Positions 1-6,690 are shown, counted from the first letter of the stretch. The stretch is DNA of 18,481 nucleotides from CAZDDY01 sp964504455 (GCA_964504455.1 CAZDDY010000008.1:1-18481), one strand, 5' to 3'. Made by a program: numbers and translations. The notes: generated from the sequence alone by a model not told the origin.

Positions 1-365
1 CTGGTGGGTAGTTTTGCTGGGGCGGCACCCTCCTAAAGAGTAACGGAGGGGTTTACAAAGGTCAGCTAGGCGCGAATGGAAACCGTGCCGATAGTGTATG
101 GGCATAAGCTGGCTTGACTGTGAGGCGTACATGCCAAGCAGAGACGAAAGTCGAACCAAGTGAACCGATGGTCCGCTTTAGATGCGGCCGAAGATTAACG
201 GATAGAAGCTACCCTGGGGATAACAGGCTAGTTCCGCCTAAGAGTTCATATCGACGGCGGAGTTCGGCACCTCGATGTCGGCTCACCTTAGCGCGGGGCT
301 GGAGAAGGTCCCAAGCGTTTGGCTGTTCGCCAATTAAAAAGGTACGCGAGCTGGGTTCAGACCGT
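1..365 (+). rRNA. rrl: 23S rRNA, exon 1 (domain V part; 5' end outside window)
   Basis: This is the large-subunit rRNA from mid domain V up to an intron. Recognisable conserved blocks are the CTCCTAAAGAGTAACGGAGG segment near 30-50, GGGGATAACAGGCT near 215-230, GAGTTCATATCGACGGCGG near 242-260, CCTCGATGTCGGCTC (A2503/U2506 loop) near 271-285, and GGTACGCGAGCTGGGTT near 341-357. Counting from the A2503 loop with the E. coli sequence as reference, the exon ends after the base equivalent to U2593. It therefore carries the peptidyl-transferase loop bases around 2584-2586. The sequence matches the E. coli frame of conserved bases well and shows no sign of being a pseudogene. A reading frame spanning about 114-392 is an accident of rRNA sequence. 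Confidence 0.97.
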
Positions 366-419
366 GGGGAAGTTGAAATTATACTTGTATAGTTTTGACT
401 AACCCACCGTCTGAATCCC
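353..419 (+). repeat. Inverted complementarity: 5' exon/splice site versus intron 403-419
   Basis: Bases 353-368 (exon end plus the first three intron bases) pair with 403-419 in the intron: 353-355 with 417-419, T416 bulged, 356-362 with 409-415, a C363/C408 mismatch, and 364-368 with 403-407. That is 15 Watson-Crick pairs. The helix includes U365 paired to A406 and is mutually exclusive with the catalytic P1 (362-365 with 524-527), so it would mask the 5' splice site. The loop between the arms contains a nested hairpin (about 375-397). Function is inferred; the complementarity is directly visible. Confidence 0.8.
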
Positions 420-724
420 GAGGAATACTAATTTTTATAAAGAATTAGTCTGTTATACATTGATACAAATCTAAGTATCGAAAATTCTGAGAAACAATTA
501 GTGCAAAAGTTTTTGCACTCACGGCGGCAACAAATAGTAATATTTGTATGCACACTTAACTTATTTCGGTGAAACCTGAATGTAATTTATTACAAAGGTA
601 ATACCGAGGGAAGATTTTCTTTTTTAAAAGAAGAAAGTCACCCGTAGAGACTACATGTTAAGCATCCAAATTTTTGGATGAAGATATAGTCCGATCCTTC
701 TAGAAATAGAAGTTAACGTAGATG
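366..724 (+). ncRNA. Group I self-splicing intron in 23S rRNA (site L2593), no ORF
   Basis: A 359-nt insertion splits ACCGT (361-365) from CGTGAGAC (725-732), which are contiguous in ordinary 23S rRNA. The boundary has the group I hallmarks: last exon base U365, last intron base G724. A full catalytic core can be drawn: P3 CTTAAC 555-560/GTTAAG 657-662; P4 TCGGT 566-570/ACCGA 603-607; P5 574-577/596-599; P6 GGG 608-610/CCC 641-643 with P6a 613-621/631-639; P7 GACTA 649-653/TAGTC 687-691; P8 663-669/674-680; J8/7 AAGATA 681-686; P9 CTTCTA-GAAA-TAGAAG 697-712. The S-element AAGATATAGTCC is canonical. The internal guide at 518-527 pairs both exons. No homing endonuclease is encoded. Position 2593 is an established group I site, also used by the I-CreI-encoding intron of Chlamydomonas chloroplast LSU rRNA. 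Confidence 0.96.
518..527 (+). other. Internal guide sequence of the group I intron (P1/P10)
   Basis: CTCACG (518-523) is perfectly complementary to the first six bases of the 3' exon, CGTGAG (725-730), forming P10. The next base G524 can form the obligatory wobble with U365 at the 5' splice site, and CGG (525-527) pairs with CCG (362-364) to make P1. The two pairings are contiguous, as expected of an internal guide, and fix both splice sites independently of rRNA alignment. The guide lies about 150 nt from the 5' splice site, so the P1 loop carries a large insertion. P2 can be CAAATA 531-536/TATTTG 541-546. Confidence 0.88.
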
Positions 725-1008
725 CGTGAGACAGGTTGGTCTCCTATCTACTGCAGGCGTTGATGTTTGAGAAGAGTCGCTTCTAGTACGAGAGGACCGA
801 AGTGAACTGACCTCTGGTGTACGAGCTCTAGTGCCAACTGGACTGCTCGGTAGCTATGTCGGGAATGGATAACCACTGAAAGCATCTAAGTGGGAAGCCA
901 GCTTCAAGATAAGACATCGTTAAGGACCGTAAGAGATGATTACGTTGATAGGCGTTAGGTGTACGCATAGTAATATGTTGAGCCGAGACGTACTAATTAT
1001 CCGATTCC
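725..1008 (+). rRNA. rrl: 23S rRNA, exon 2 (end of domain V and domain VI)
   Basis: The conserved sequence resumes with CGTGAGACAGGTTGGTCTC and contains the sarcin-ricin loop CTAGTACGAGAGGACCG (784-800) and the domain VI blocks GGTAGCTATGTCGGGAA and GAAAGCATCTAAGTGGGAAGC. The 3' end is placed near 1008, shortly after GTACTAATTATCCG, by analogy with the E. coli end; it could be off by about 10 bases. The exon is somewhat shorter than the E. coli equivalent. No tRNA lies between this gene and 5S rRNA. The spacer 1009-1083 contains only a small hairpin, TCATGT 1045-1050/ACATGA 1055-1060. Confidence 0.95.
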
Positions 1009-1083
1009 TATTAGGAAAGCTGGAAATCACATATACTTTTTACTTCATGTAAACACATGAGGTTATTTAGTTTTTTTCAAAGA

Positions 1084-1214
<131 letters not shown>

Positions 1215-1217
1215 ATT

Positions 1218-1226
1218 TGCTATACT
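1218..1226 (+). promoter_or_regulatory. Extended -10 promoter for the 1242 gene
   Basis: TTTGC-TATACT: a TATACT -10 box at 1221-1226 preceded by TGC (1218-1220). No good -35 is visible where it would be expected, inside the 5S stem. A start about 7 bases downstream gives a leader of roughly 9 nt before the ATG at 1242. There is no Shine-Dalgarno sequence. Confidence 0.55.
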
Positions 1227-1241
1227 CTATAAAGATATATT

Positions 1242-1700
1242 ATGAAACAAGGATTTCCGAAAAAAGTTTTTAATTTTTTTGATAAGTTTGAAGATAAAAT
1301 CAGAGGACACTTATCACAGTATCCAATCACCTATGCTTTTGTTGGTGGCATTACTATTGTTTTGTTTTGGCGAGGTGTTTGGCATACAGGAGACCTGCTT
1401 GAAGCCAAGGGTGGTATCCTCGGAGTACTTTTTTCAGGGCCTGGTTCTCTTGTTTTGAGTATTTTAATTCTCCTTGCTATCGGACTTTTTGTTTCTGTGT
1501 TTGTCGGTGACATGATTATCATGTCAGGACTCAAGAAAGAGAAAAAAGTAGTTGATAAAACAGAACAAGAAATAAAAAGTGAAGAACTTAGAATGGAGGA
1601 GATAGAAGAAGCTATTGTAAGGATTGAAGAAAAAATAGGAGATATAGAGAATGAAGTAAATACACATCATGCTGATAAAAAATCTTCTATTGACTATTAG
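1242..1700 (+). CDS. Small membrane protein with C-terminal coiled coil, function unknown
   Basis: I do not recognise a family for this 152-residue protein. A basic, amphipathic N-terminus (residues 1-28) precedes a hydrophobic stretch at about 29-47, a Gly-rich loop (GGILGVLFSGPGS), and a strong membrane segment at about 68-92. The C-terminal third (about 97-140) is almost entirely Lys/Glu/Ile in heptad-like spacing and should form a cytoplasmic coiled coil. The overall shape suggests a two-pass membrane protein that oligomerises or holds a partner. It stands alone between the rRNA operon and a short RNA gene, and its last codons overlap the -35 box of that RNA's promoter. The start at 1242 is chosen because the extended -10 box lies just upstream. 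No enzymatic motif is visible. Confidence 0.8.
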   Translation: MKQGFPKKVFNFFDKFEDKIRGHLSQYPITYAFVGGITIVLFWRGVWHTGDLLEAKGGILGVLFSGPGSLVLSILILLAIGLFVSVFVGDMIIMSGLKKEKKVVDKTEQEIKSEELRMEEIEEAIVRIEEKIGDIENEVNTHHADKKSSIDY

Positions 1701-1717
1701 CCCTTTTTTGCTATAAT
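1690..1717 (+). promoter_or_regulatory. Near-consensus promoter for a short RNA
   Basis: TTGACT (1690-1695), a 16-base spacer, then TATAAT (1712-1717) with an extended TGC just before it (1709-1711). It is the best sigma-70-type promoter in the window. It overlaps the stop codon of the preceding gene, and no reading frame starts at the expected transcription start (about 1724). Confidence 0.8.
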
Positions 1718-1723
1718 AGAGTG

Positions 1724-1800
1724 GTGAGATACTAGTTCCGACAGGAATTATTACCAAACAAATGCCTCACAGAGCCGCCTTCGGGCGGTTTTGTGTTTTT
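1724..1800 (+). ncRNA. Short structured RNA of unknown class (or terminated leader)
   Basis: A transcript of about 77 nt is predicted between a strong promoter and an intrinsic terminator. It can fold with an outer stem GTGAG 1724-1728/CTCAC 1766-1770, an inner hairpin AGTTCC-GACA-GGAATT at 1734-1749, an unpaired A-rich stretch (about 1750-1765) and the terminator hairpin at 1773-1790. It contains no plausible start codon with a useful frame. I could not match it to SRP RNA, 6S RNA, tmRNA or a riboswitch class I know. Because pyrFE follows 66 bases after the terminator, an attenuating leader is the alternative to a free small RNA. The architecture is seen; that it is a gene is inferred. Confidence 0.6.
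1773..1800 (+). terminator. Intrinsic terminator with UUCG tetraloop
   Basis: AGCCGCC (1773-1779), loop TTCG, GGCGGTT (1784-1790), followed by a T-rich tail to 1800. A seven-pair stem capped by a C(UUCG)G tetraloop is a classic stable terminator. It ends the short RNA before pyrFE. Confidence 0.88.
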
Positions 1801-1866
1801 ATAGACTTGCTTTTGTACCTATGGTAAGGTTTGAGTGAAACTTAATCTAACAACTTAATAAATTTT

Positions 1867-3339
1867 ATGAAACAGTTTAATTTTCTGAACACACTTTGGA
1901 ATTCATGGCGTCTTGGTGAAAAAACTTTTCTTTGTGTAGGGATTGATCCTGATGATGAAGATATAAAAAAACTTTTTGGTCATTACGAGGAAGCTGCACT
2001 TCTTGAATATTGCAAGATAATTGTTGATGAAACGAGAGATCATGCCGCATGTTACAAGGTAAATTCTGCTTTTTTTGAAGTACATGGTGCTGCCGGATGG
2101 GCTGCTATGGATGCATTGTTTAAATACATCAAGCATTTAGGAAAACTTGTTATCTGGGACGCAAAAAGGGGAGATATTGGAAATACCGCAGAAAGATATG
2201 CAACTGCAGCACAAAAAATAGGTGCTGATGCTGTAACACTTAATGCGTATATGGGTTCAGATGCTATCAACCCATTTGCTGAGAAAGGCATATTCCCAAT
2301 TATCTTAGGCAGGACATCAAATAAGTCATCCAGTGAAATACAGGATAAAGAATCCGAATCAGGTGATATAGCGGATACCTTGATTGAAACTATGCACCAA
2401 AGATTGGATTATGATTTCGGTGTAGTCGTGGGTGCTCCAACCAGCTCACATGATCGGTACGTAGGAAGTCTTGAACTCATTCGTGCATTGGATATCAATA
2501 AATTCATTCTCATTCCTGGTGTTGGTGCTCAAAGTGGCTTACTTGATGTTTCAGTCAGAAATGCTTACAACGGAGTGGGCGGGTTTGTCATTAACGTATC
2601 TCGTTCCTTAATTCCAAAAGAATATAAAGACCTGGGTGAGTTTGCAAAAAAACTCAATGACAATGCATTAATGCAACACATGAACATTGTCGATCAGATT
2701 TTTGCTTTTGAAAAGTTCAAAGAAGAACTGGCACTTAACATCATAAAAAATGCCGGTGCAATTTTTACCGATGATCACTTTGTGTATGCAAGTGGAAAAC
2801 ACGGAGATACCTATATTAATAAAGATAAGATTTACACAAACCCGGTAAATTTGGCCGTTCTTTGTGATGAACTCGGCGATCATCTTATAGCCAGTGGTTT
2901 TGGAAATGTAGATACAATTGTTGGCCCAGCAATGGGAGCAATAAAAATTGCGGACCGTATTGCTGAGTATATGGCTGTAAATACAGTCTACGCTGAGAAA
3001 TCTGGAGACAGCTTTGTATTTAACCGTGGTTACCAGGAGTACATTTTTGGTAAAGAAATAGTTATTAGTGAAGATATATTTACTACTGGTGGCTCGGTAA
3101 AGAAAGTTATTGATGCGGTAAAAAACGCAGGAGGCAAAGTGGTCGCCGTAGTGGGTCTTGTTAATCGTAACATCGGAGAAGTACATGCAGGGTCTCTTGG
3201 TGTGCCATATTTTTTTACTCTTACATCGGTTGATGTAAACCAGTGGGATGAAAAGGATATGCCAGATTGGTTAAGAGAAAGGCCAATTAATACTGTGCTT
3301 GGTAAAGGTAAAGAATATTTGGCAAACCAGGTTAAGTAA
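1867..3339 (+). CDS. pyrFE: Fused orotidine-5'-phosphate decarboxylase / orotate phosphoribosyltransferase
   Basis: This 490-residue protein should carry out the last two steps of UMP synthesis: the C-terminal half makes OMP from orotate and PRPP, and the N-terminal half decarboxylates it. Residues about 1-275 form a type 2 OMP decarboxylase; DAKRGDI at 98-104 carries the Asp/Lys/Asp catalytic set, and PGVGAQSG near 219-226 is the phosphate-binding segment. Residues about 285-490 form the phosphoribosyltransferase, with the PRPP motif EDIFTTGGS at 402-410 and the substrate segment SGKHGDTYINKD near 311-322. Each half is close to the usual length of the separate enzyme. The order is ODC-OPRT, opposite to animal UMP synthase. 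The start at 1867 is the first ATG; no Shine-Dalgarno and no convincing private promoter was found in 1801-1866. A terminator follows the gene. Confidence 0.95.
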   Translation: MKQFNFLNTLWNSWRLGEKTFLCVGIDPDDEDIKKLFGHYEEAALLEYCKIIVDETRDHAACYKVNSAFFEVHGAAGWAAMDALFKYIKHLGKLVIWDAKRGDIGNTAERYATAAQKIGADAVTLNAYMGSDAINPFAEKGIFPIILGRTSNKSSSEIQDKESESGDIADTLIETMHQRLDYDFGVVVGAPTSSHDRYVGSLELIRALDINKFILIPGVGAQSGLLDVSVRNAYNGVGGFVINVSRSLIPKEYKDLGEFAKKLNDNALMQHMNIVDQIFAFEKFKEELALNIIKNAGAIFTDDHFVYASGKHGDTYINKDKIYTNPVNLAVLCDELGDHLIASGFGNVDTIVGPAMGAIKIADRIAEYMAVNTVYAEKSGDSFVFNRGYQEYIFGKEIVISEDIFTTGGSVKKVIDAVKNAGGKVVAVVGLVNRNIGEVHAGSLGVPYFFTLTSVDVNQWDEKDMPDWLRERPINTVLGKGKEYLANQVK

Positions 3340-3368
3340 ATAAATGTGAAAGTTGATAATTTAAATCA

Positions 3369-3394
3369 GGCTTGGGTAATACCAAGTCTTTTTA
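3369..3394 (+). terminator. Intrinsic terminator after pyrFE
   Basis: GGCTTGG (3369-3375) pairs with CCAAGTC (3382-3388), seven pairs including one G-T, and TTTTT follows at 3389-3393. It separates pyrFE from the str operon promoter. Confidence 0.8.
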
Positions 3395-3396
3395 AT

Positions 3397-3424
3397 TTGC
3401 CTTTTTTGCCTTTTCTGGTATAGT
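3397..3424 (+). promoter_or_regulatory. str operon promoter
   Basis: TTGCCT (3397-3402), 16-base spacer, TATAGT (3419-3424) with an extended TGG before it (3416-3418). Predicted start near 3431, giving a leader of about 90 nt before rpsL, unlike most other genes here. Confidence 0.7.
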
Positions 3425-3429
3425 CTTCC

Positions 3430-3493
3430 CATAAGCTTTTGAGAGTACATAAGCTTATGAGTTGCACAATATAAGCCCCGGTAAGGCTTTTTT
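3430..3493 (+). promoter_or_regulatory. Structured str operon leader (possible attenuator)
   Basis: The rpsL leader has two successive hairpins. CATAAGCTT (3430-3438) and AAGCTTATG (3451-3459) form a perfect nine-pair stem. AAGCC (3473-3477) and GGCTT (3485-3489) form a short stem running into TTTTTT (3488-3493), which looks like a weak terminator. About 30 unstructured AT-rich bases precede the rpsL ATG. The layout suits attenuation or autoregulation by a ribosomal protein, but no known leader class was recognised. Confidence 0.5.
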
Positions 3494-3522
3494 ATTTACC
3501 CAAATTAAGTCAAAAATTAAGA

Positions 3523-3945
3523 ATGGCAAGAATAAGTCAATTAGTTAAAAAACCTCGAAAAAATATACGACGGAAATCAAAAGCCGTTGCTCTTTCTCGT
3601 GGGTTTAATGCAATTCATAACAAACCAGTATTCTACGCGGCACCTTTTAAGCGTGGTGTATGTACTAAAGTAACAACGACAACTCCAAAGAAACCAAACT
3701 CAGCACTTCGAAAAATTGCTCGTGTTCGTCTTACTAACGGAATGGAAGTTACCGCATATATTCCAGGAGAAGGTCACAATCTTCAAGAACACTCAGTGGT
3801 CATGATTCGCGGAGGACGTGTGAAGGACCTTATTGGTGTACGGTATCACATTGTTCGTGGACGTCTTGACACTACTGGTGTTGAAAAGCGACGCCAAGGA
3901 CGATCTCTTTATGGTAACAAGCGTCCAAAAGCAGATAAGAAATAA
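3523..3945 (+). CDS. rpsL: 30S ribosomal protein S12
   Basis: S12 lies at the decoding centre of the small subunit. The 140-residue protein is of the longer type with an N-terminal insertion (residues about 14-45), as in Gram-positive bacteria. Family segments are present: CTKVTTTTPKKPNSALRK (near 47-64), EVTAYIPGEGHNLQEHSVV (near 75-93), GGRVKDL and RYHIVRG. One oddity is that the proline usually following KDL (P90 of E. coli S12, next to methylthiolated D88) is isoleucine here (I104); substitutions there are known to change streptomycin response and decoding accuracy. It is the first gene of rpsL-rpsG-fusA. No Shine-Dalgarno sequence precedes the ATG. Confidence 0.98.
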   Translation: MARISQLVKKPRKNIRRKSKAVALSRGFNAIHNKPVFYAAPFKRGVCTKVTTTTPKKPNSALRKIARVRLTNGMEVTAYIPGEGHNLQEHSVVMIRGGRVKDLIGVRYHIVRGRLDTTGVEKRRQGRSLYGNKRPKADKK

Positions 3946-3990
3946 TTTTCTTTACTCTGTCTAATTTTATCAATATAAATCTGTTTTCCT

Positions 3991-4458
3991 ATGCGAAGAA
4001 AAGTAAAAAAGCGAAATATTCCAACGCCTGATAATGTCTATAACTCAGATTCACTCTCTAAGTTTATAAACTGTGTCATGTGGGATGGAAAAAAAGAAAC
4101 TGCACGAAAAATCGTGTACGGAGCTTTTGATGTTATTAAAGAAAAGACAAAACAAGAGCCACTCGAGGTTTTTGAAGAGGCAATGCGAAATGCATCTCCG
4201 ATGATGGAAGTACGATCACGAAGAATTGGAGGTGCAAACTACCAAGTGCCTCGTGAAGTTCGCCCAGAAAGACGACAAAACCTAGCATTTCGATGGATTA
4301 TCGGGGCAGCTCGGTCGAAGAAAGGTGAACCAATGCACGCAAAACTTGCTGAAGAAATAATTCTTGCGGCAAAAAATGAAGGAGCAGCGGTTAAGAAGAA
4401 AGAAGATACACACAAGATGGCAGAGTCAAACAAGGCTTTTGCTCACTTTGCGTGGTAA
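3991..4458 (+). CDS. rpsG: 30S ribosomal protein S7
   Basis: S7 nucleates assembly of the 3' domain of 16S rRNA and lines the E site. The 155-residue length is typical. Recognisable segments are the basic N-terminus MRRKVKKR, DSLSKFINCVMWDGKK (about 20-35), the RRIGGANYQVPREV block (about 77-90) and a C-terminal NKAFAHFAW tail that matches the S7 E-site extension. The gene follows rpsL by 45 bases and precedes fusA by 15, the standard str order. The sequence before the ATG is CTGTTTTCCT, with no Shine-Dalgarno. Confidence 0.98.
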   Translation: MRRKVKKRNIPTPDNVYNSDSLSKFINCVMWDGKKETARKIVYGAFDVIKEKTKQEPLEVFEEAMRNASPMMEVRSRRIGGANYQVPREVRPERRQNLAFRWIIGAARSKKGEPMHAKLAEEIILAAKNEGAAVKKKEDTHKMAESNKAFAHFAW

Positions 4459-4473
4459 TAATACATATATAGT

Positions 4474-6624
4474 ATGGACACTAGAGACTATCCACTAGAA
4501 AAAGTTAGAAATTTTGGAATTATTGCGCACATTGATGCAGGTAAGACCACAACATCAGAGCGTGTTTTGTATTACACAGGTGTTTCTCATAAAATTGGAG
4601 AAGTGCACGAAGGAGAAGCGACTATGGACTGGATGGAGCAGGAAAGAGAGCGTGGCATCACGATTACTTCAGCTGCAACAACTTGTTTTTGGACGCCAAC
4701 CTACGCAGCAGCTGACAAAAATAAAAAGCATCGTTTCAATATTATCGATACCCCAGGACACATTGACTTTACTGTTGAAGTAAAACGATCACTTCGAGTA
4801 CTTGATGGTGCTGTTGTTGTGTTTGATGGTGTGGCAGGAGTAGAACCACAGTCTGAAACAAACTGGCGATATGCTGATGAAGCAAAAGTGCCACGTATTT
4901 GTTTTGTGAACAAACTTGATCGTATTGGTGCATCATTCGAACACTCTTTTAAAACTATCACTGATCGTTTAAATAAAAATGCAGTGCGAATGCAAATTCC
5001 AATTGGACTTGAAGAAAAACATGAAGGAGTTATAGATTTGCTCGGCATGAAGGCGTATTACTTTGAAGGTGAGATGGGTAACAAAATTGTTGAGGCTGAT
5101 ATTCCCGAGAATCTCCTTGAAGAAGCGAAGATGCGAAGATCTGAGCTTATTGAAAAGATTGTTGAAAATGACGAAAAAGTAATGAATGAGTATCTCGAAG
5201 GAAAAGAAATTTCAATTGATGTACTCAAGCCTATTTTACGAAAGGCAGTTATTGCAAACGACATCTTTCCAGTTTTTGCAGGTTCTGCACTTAAGAATAA
5301 AGGAGTGCAACTTGTCCTTGATGCGGTGGTAGATTATCTCCCATCACCACTTGATATTCCTGCGATACAAGGAGTAAATCCAGACACAGATGAGGCAGTT
5401 GAGAAGCATGCATCAGATACAGAACCATTTGCTGCACTTGCATTTAAGGTGGCAACTGACCCATTCGTTGGACAGCTCATTTTCTTCCGTGTGTATTCTG
5501 GAACATTAACCGCAGGAAGTTATGTCTATAATCCTCGTACAAGAAACAAAGAACGTATTGGACGCATTCTTCGTATGCATGCAAATGAACGCGAAGAGGT
5601 GAAAAAAGTATTTGCTGGAGAAATCGCAGCAGCAGTTGGACTTAAAGACACCATTACTTCAGATACATTATGTGAAGAAGACCACCCAGTAGAACTCGAT
5701 CGTATTGTGTTTCCTGAGCCAGTTATCTCACTTCGAATTGAACCAAAGACAAAAGCTGATCAAGAAAAAATGGGTATGGCGCTTAATCGTCTCGCCCAAG
5801 AAGATCCAACATTTCGTGTTTCAACAGACCAAGAAACTGGAGAGACTATTATTGCTGGAATGGGAGAACTTCACCTCGAAATTATCGTTGATCGAATGAA
5901 AAGAGAATTCTCTGTAGAGGCAAATGTTGGAAAACCACAGGTTGCATATAGAGAAACAATTCAAGGAACTGCAGATGTTGAAGGCAAGTACATCAAGCAG
6001 TCAGGTGGACGCGGTAACTACGGTCATGTACGTATTAAGATTAAGCCAATGCAACATCTGACAAAAGAAGAGGTGCTTGATCTTCCAAAGAATACAAAAC
6101 ACGAGGATCACTTTGAGTTCATAAATAATATTAAAGGAGGTGTTATTCCACAAGAATACATTCCTGCATGTGAAAAAGGATTTAGAGAAGGATTAGAGCG
6201 AGGAGTGCTTGCAGGATTTAAAATGGTTGATGTGTCAGTTGATCTCTATGACGGGTCATACCATGATGTTGACTCAAACGAAATGGCATTTAAGATCGCT
6301 GCTTCGATGGCTATTCAAGATGCCGCAAAAATGGCACGACCAGTTATCCTTGAGCCGATGATGAAGGTTGAAGTAGTGACTCCAGATAAATTTATGGGAG
6401 ATGTTACAGGATCACTTTCTGCAAAGCGAGGTCTTATTGAAGGAATGGAAGCGAGAGGATTAAATCAAGCTGTAAAAGCGGTAGTACCTCTTTCTGAAAT
6501 GTTTGGATACATGACGAACCTTCGTTCAATGACTGAAGGCCGAGCAGGATTTACTATGGAATTTTTGAGGTATGATGTTGTGCCTCAAAACGTAGCAGAT
6601 ACTATTATTTCTTCTAGAAAATAA
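4474..6624 (+). CDS. fusA: Translation elongation factor G
   Basis: EF-G is the GTPase that drives tRNA-mRNA translocation and, with RRF, ribosome recycling. The 716-residue protein has a complete GTPase domain: P-loop AHIDAGKT (18-25), switch I RGITIT, DTPGH (92-96), NKLD (146-149) and a GSALKNKGV G5-type segment. Domain II follows (about 305-400, FKVATDPFVGQL), then domain III (GMGELHLEI), domain IV with the SGGRGNYGHV tip region, and domain V ending in GFTMEFLRYDVVP. The length is close to E. coli EF-G (704). It is the last gene of the operon; a strong terminator follows, so tuf must be elsewhere. There is no Shine-Dalgarno before the start. Confidence 0.98.
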   Translation: MDTRDYPLEKVRNFGIIAHIDAGKTTTSERVLYYTGVSHKIGEVHEGEATMDWMEQERERGITITSAATTCFWTPTYAAADKNKKHRFNIIDTPGHIDFTVEVKRSLRVLDGAVVVFDGVAGVEPQSETNWRYADEAKVPRICFVNKLDRIGASFEHSFKTITDRLNKNAVRMQIPIGLEEKHEGVIDLLGMKAYYFEGEMGNKIVEADIPENLLEEAKMRRSELIEKIVENDEKVMNEYLEGKEISIDVLKPILRKAVIANDIFPVFAGSALKNKGVQLVLDAVVDYLPSPLDIPAIQGVNPDTDEAVEKHASDTEPFAALAFKVATDPFVGQLIFFRVYSGTLTAGSYVYNPRTRNKERIGRILRMHANEREEVKKVFAGEIAAAVGLKDTITSDTLCEEDHPVELDRIVFPEPVISLRIEPKTKADQEKMGMALNRLAQEDPTFRVSTDQETGETIIAGMGELHLEIIVDRMKREFSVEANVGKPQVAYRETIQGTADVEGKYIKQSGGRGNYGHVRIKIKPMQHLTKEEVLDLPKNTKHEDHFEFINNIKGGVIPQEYIPACEKGFREGLERGVLAGFKMVDVSVDLYDGSYHDVDSNEMAFKIAASMAIQDAAKMARPVILEPMMKVEVVTPDKFMGDVTGSLSAKRGLIEGMEARGLNQAVKAVVPLSEMFGYMTNLRSMTEGRAGFTMEFLRYDVVPQNVADTIISSRK

Positions 6625-6639
6625 AGTATGACAAAAAAC

Positions 6640-6667
6640 AAAAAAGCACCTGCCTGGGTGCTTTTTT
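6640..6667 (+). terminator. Strong intrinsic terminator after fusA
   Basis: AAAAAAGCACC (6640-6650) pairs with GGTGCTTTTTT (6657-6667), eleven pairs around a six-base loop. The A-run and T-run make it potentially bidirectional. It closes the str operon. Confidence 0.92.
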
Positions 6668-6690
6668 GTTTTCTCAGAAATGATCAAAAG

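Noticed and set aside
114..392. 92-codon open frame at the start of the window
   Set aside because: It lies within conserved 23S domain V sequence and crosses the exon-intron boundary; no protein-like composition.
366..724. Homing endonuclease gene inside the intron
   Set aside because: The intron is only 359 nt, with stops in all frames and no LAGLIDADG, HNH or GIY-YIG segment.
366..724. Group II intron or intervening-sequence excision instead of group I
   Set aside because: The U/G boundary bases, the P7 R/S elements and exact guide pairing to both exons are specific to group I; no domain V hairpin of group II is present.
1009..1083. tRNA gene in the 23S-5S spacer
   Set aside because: The spacer is only about 80 bases, with a single six-pair hairpin and no TTC-A/T-loop or CCA-end pattern.
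2668..3186. 172-codon antisense frame opposite pyrFE
   Set aside because: It lies opposite well-conserved catalytic coding sequence, has no promoter and encodes a low-complexity, Tyr/Ile-rich product.
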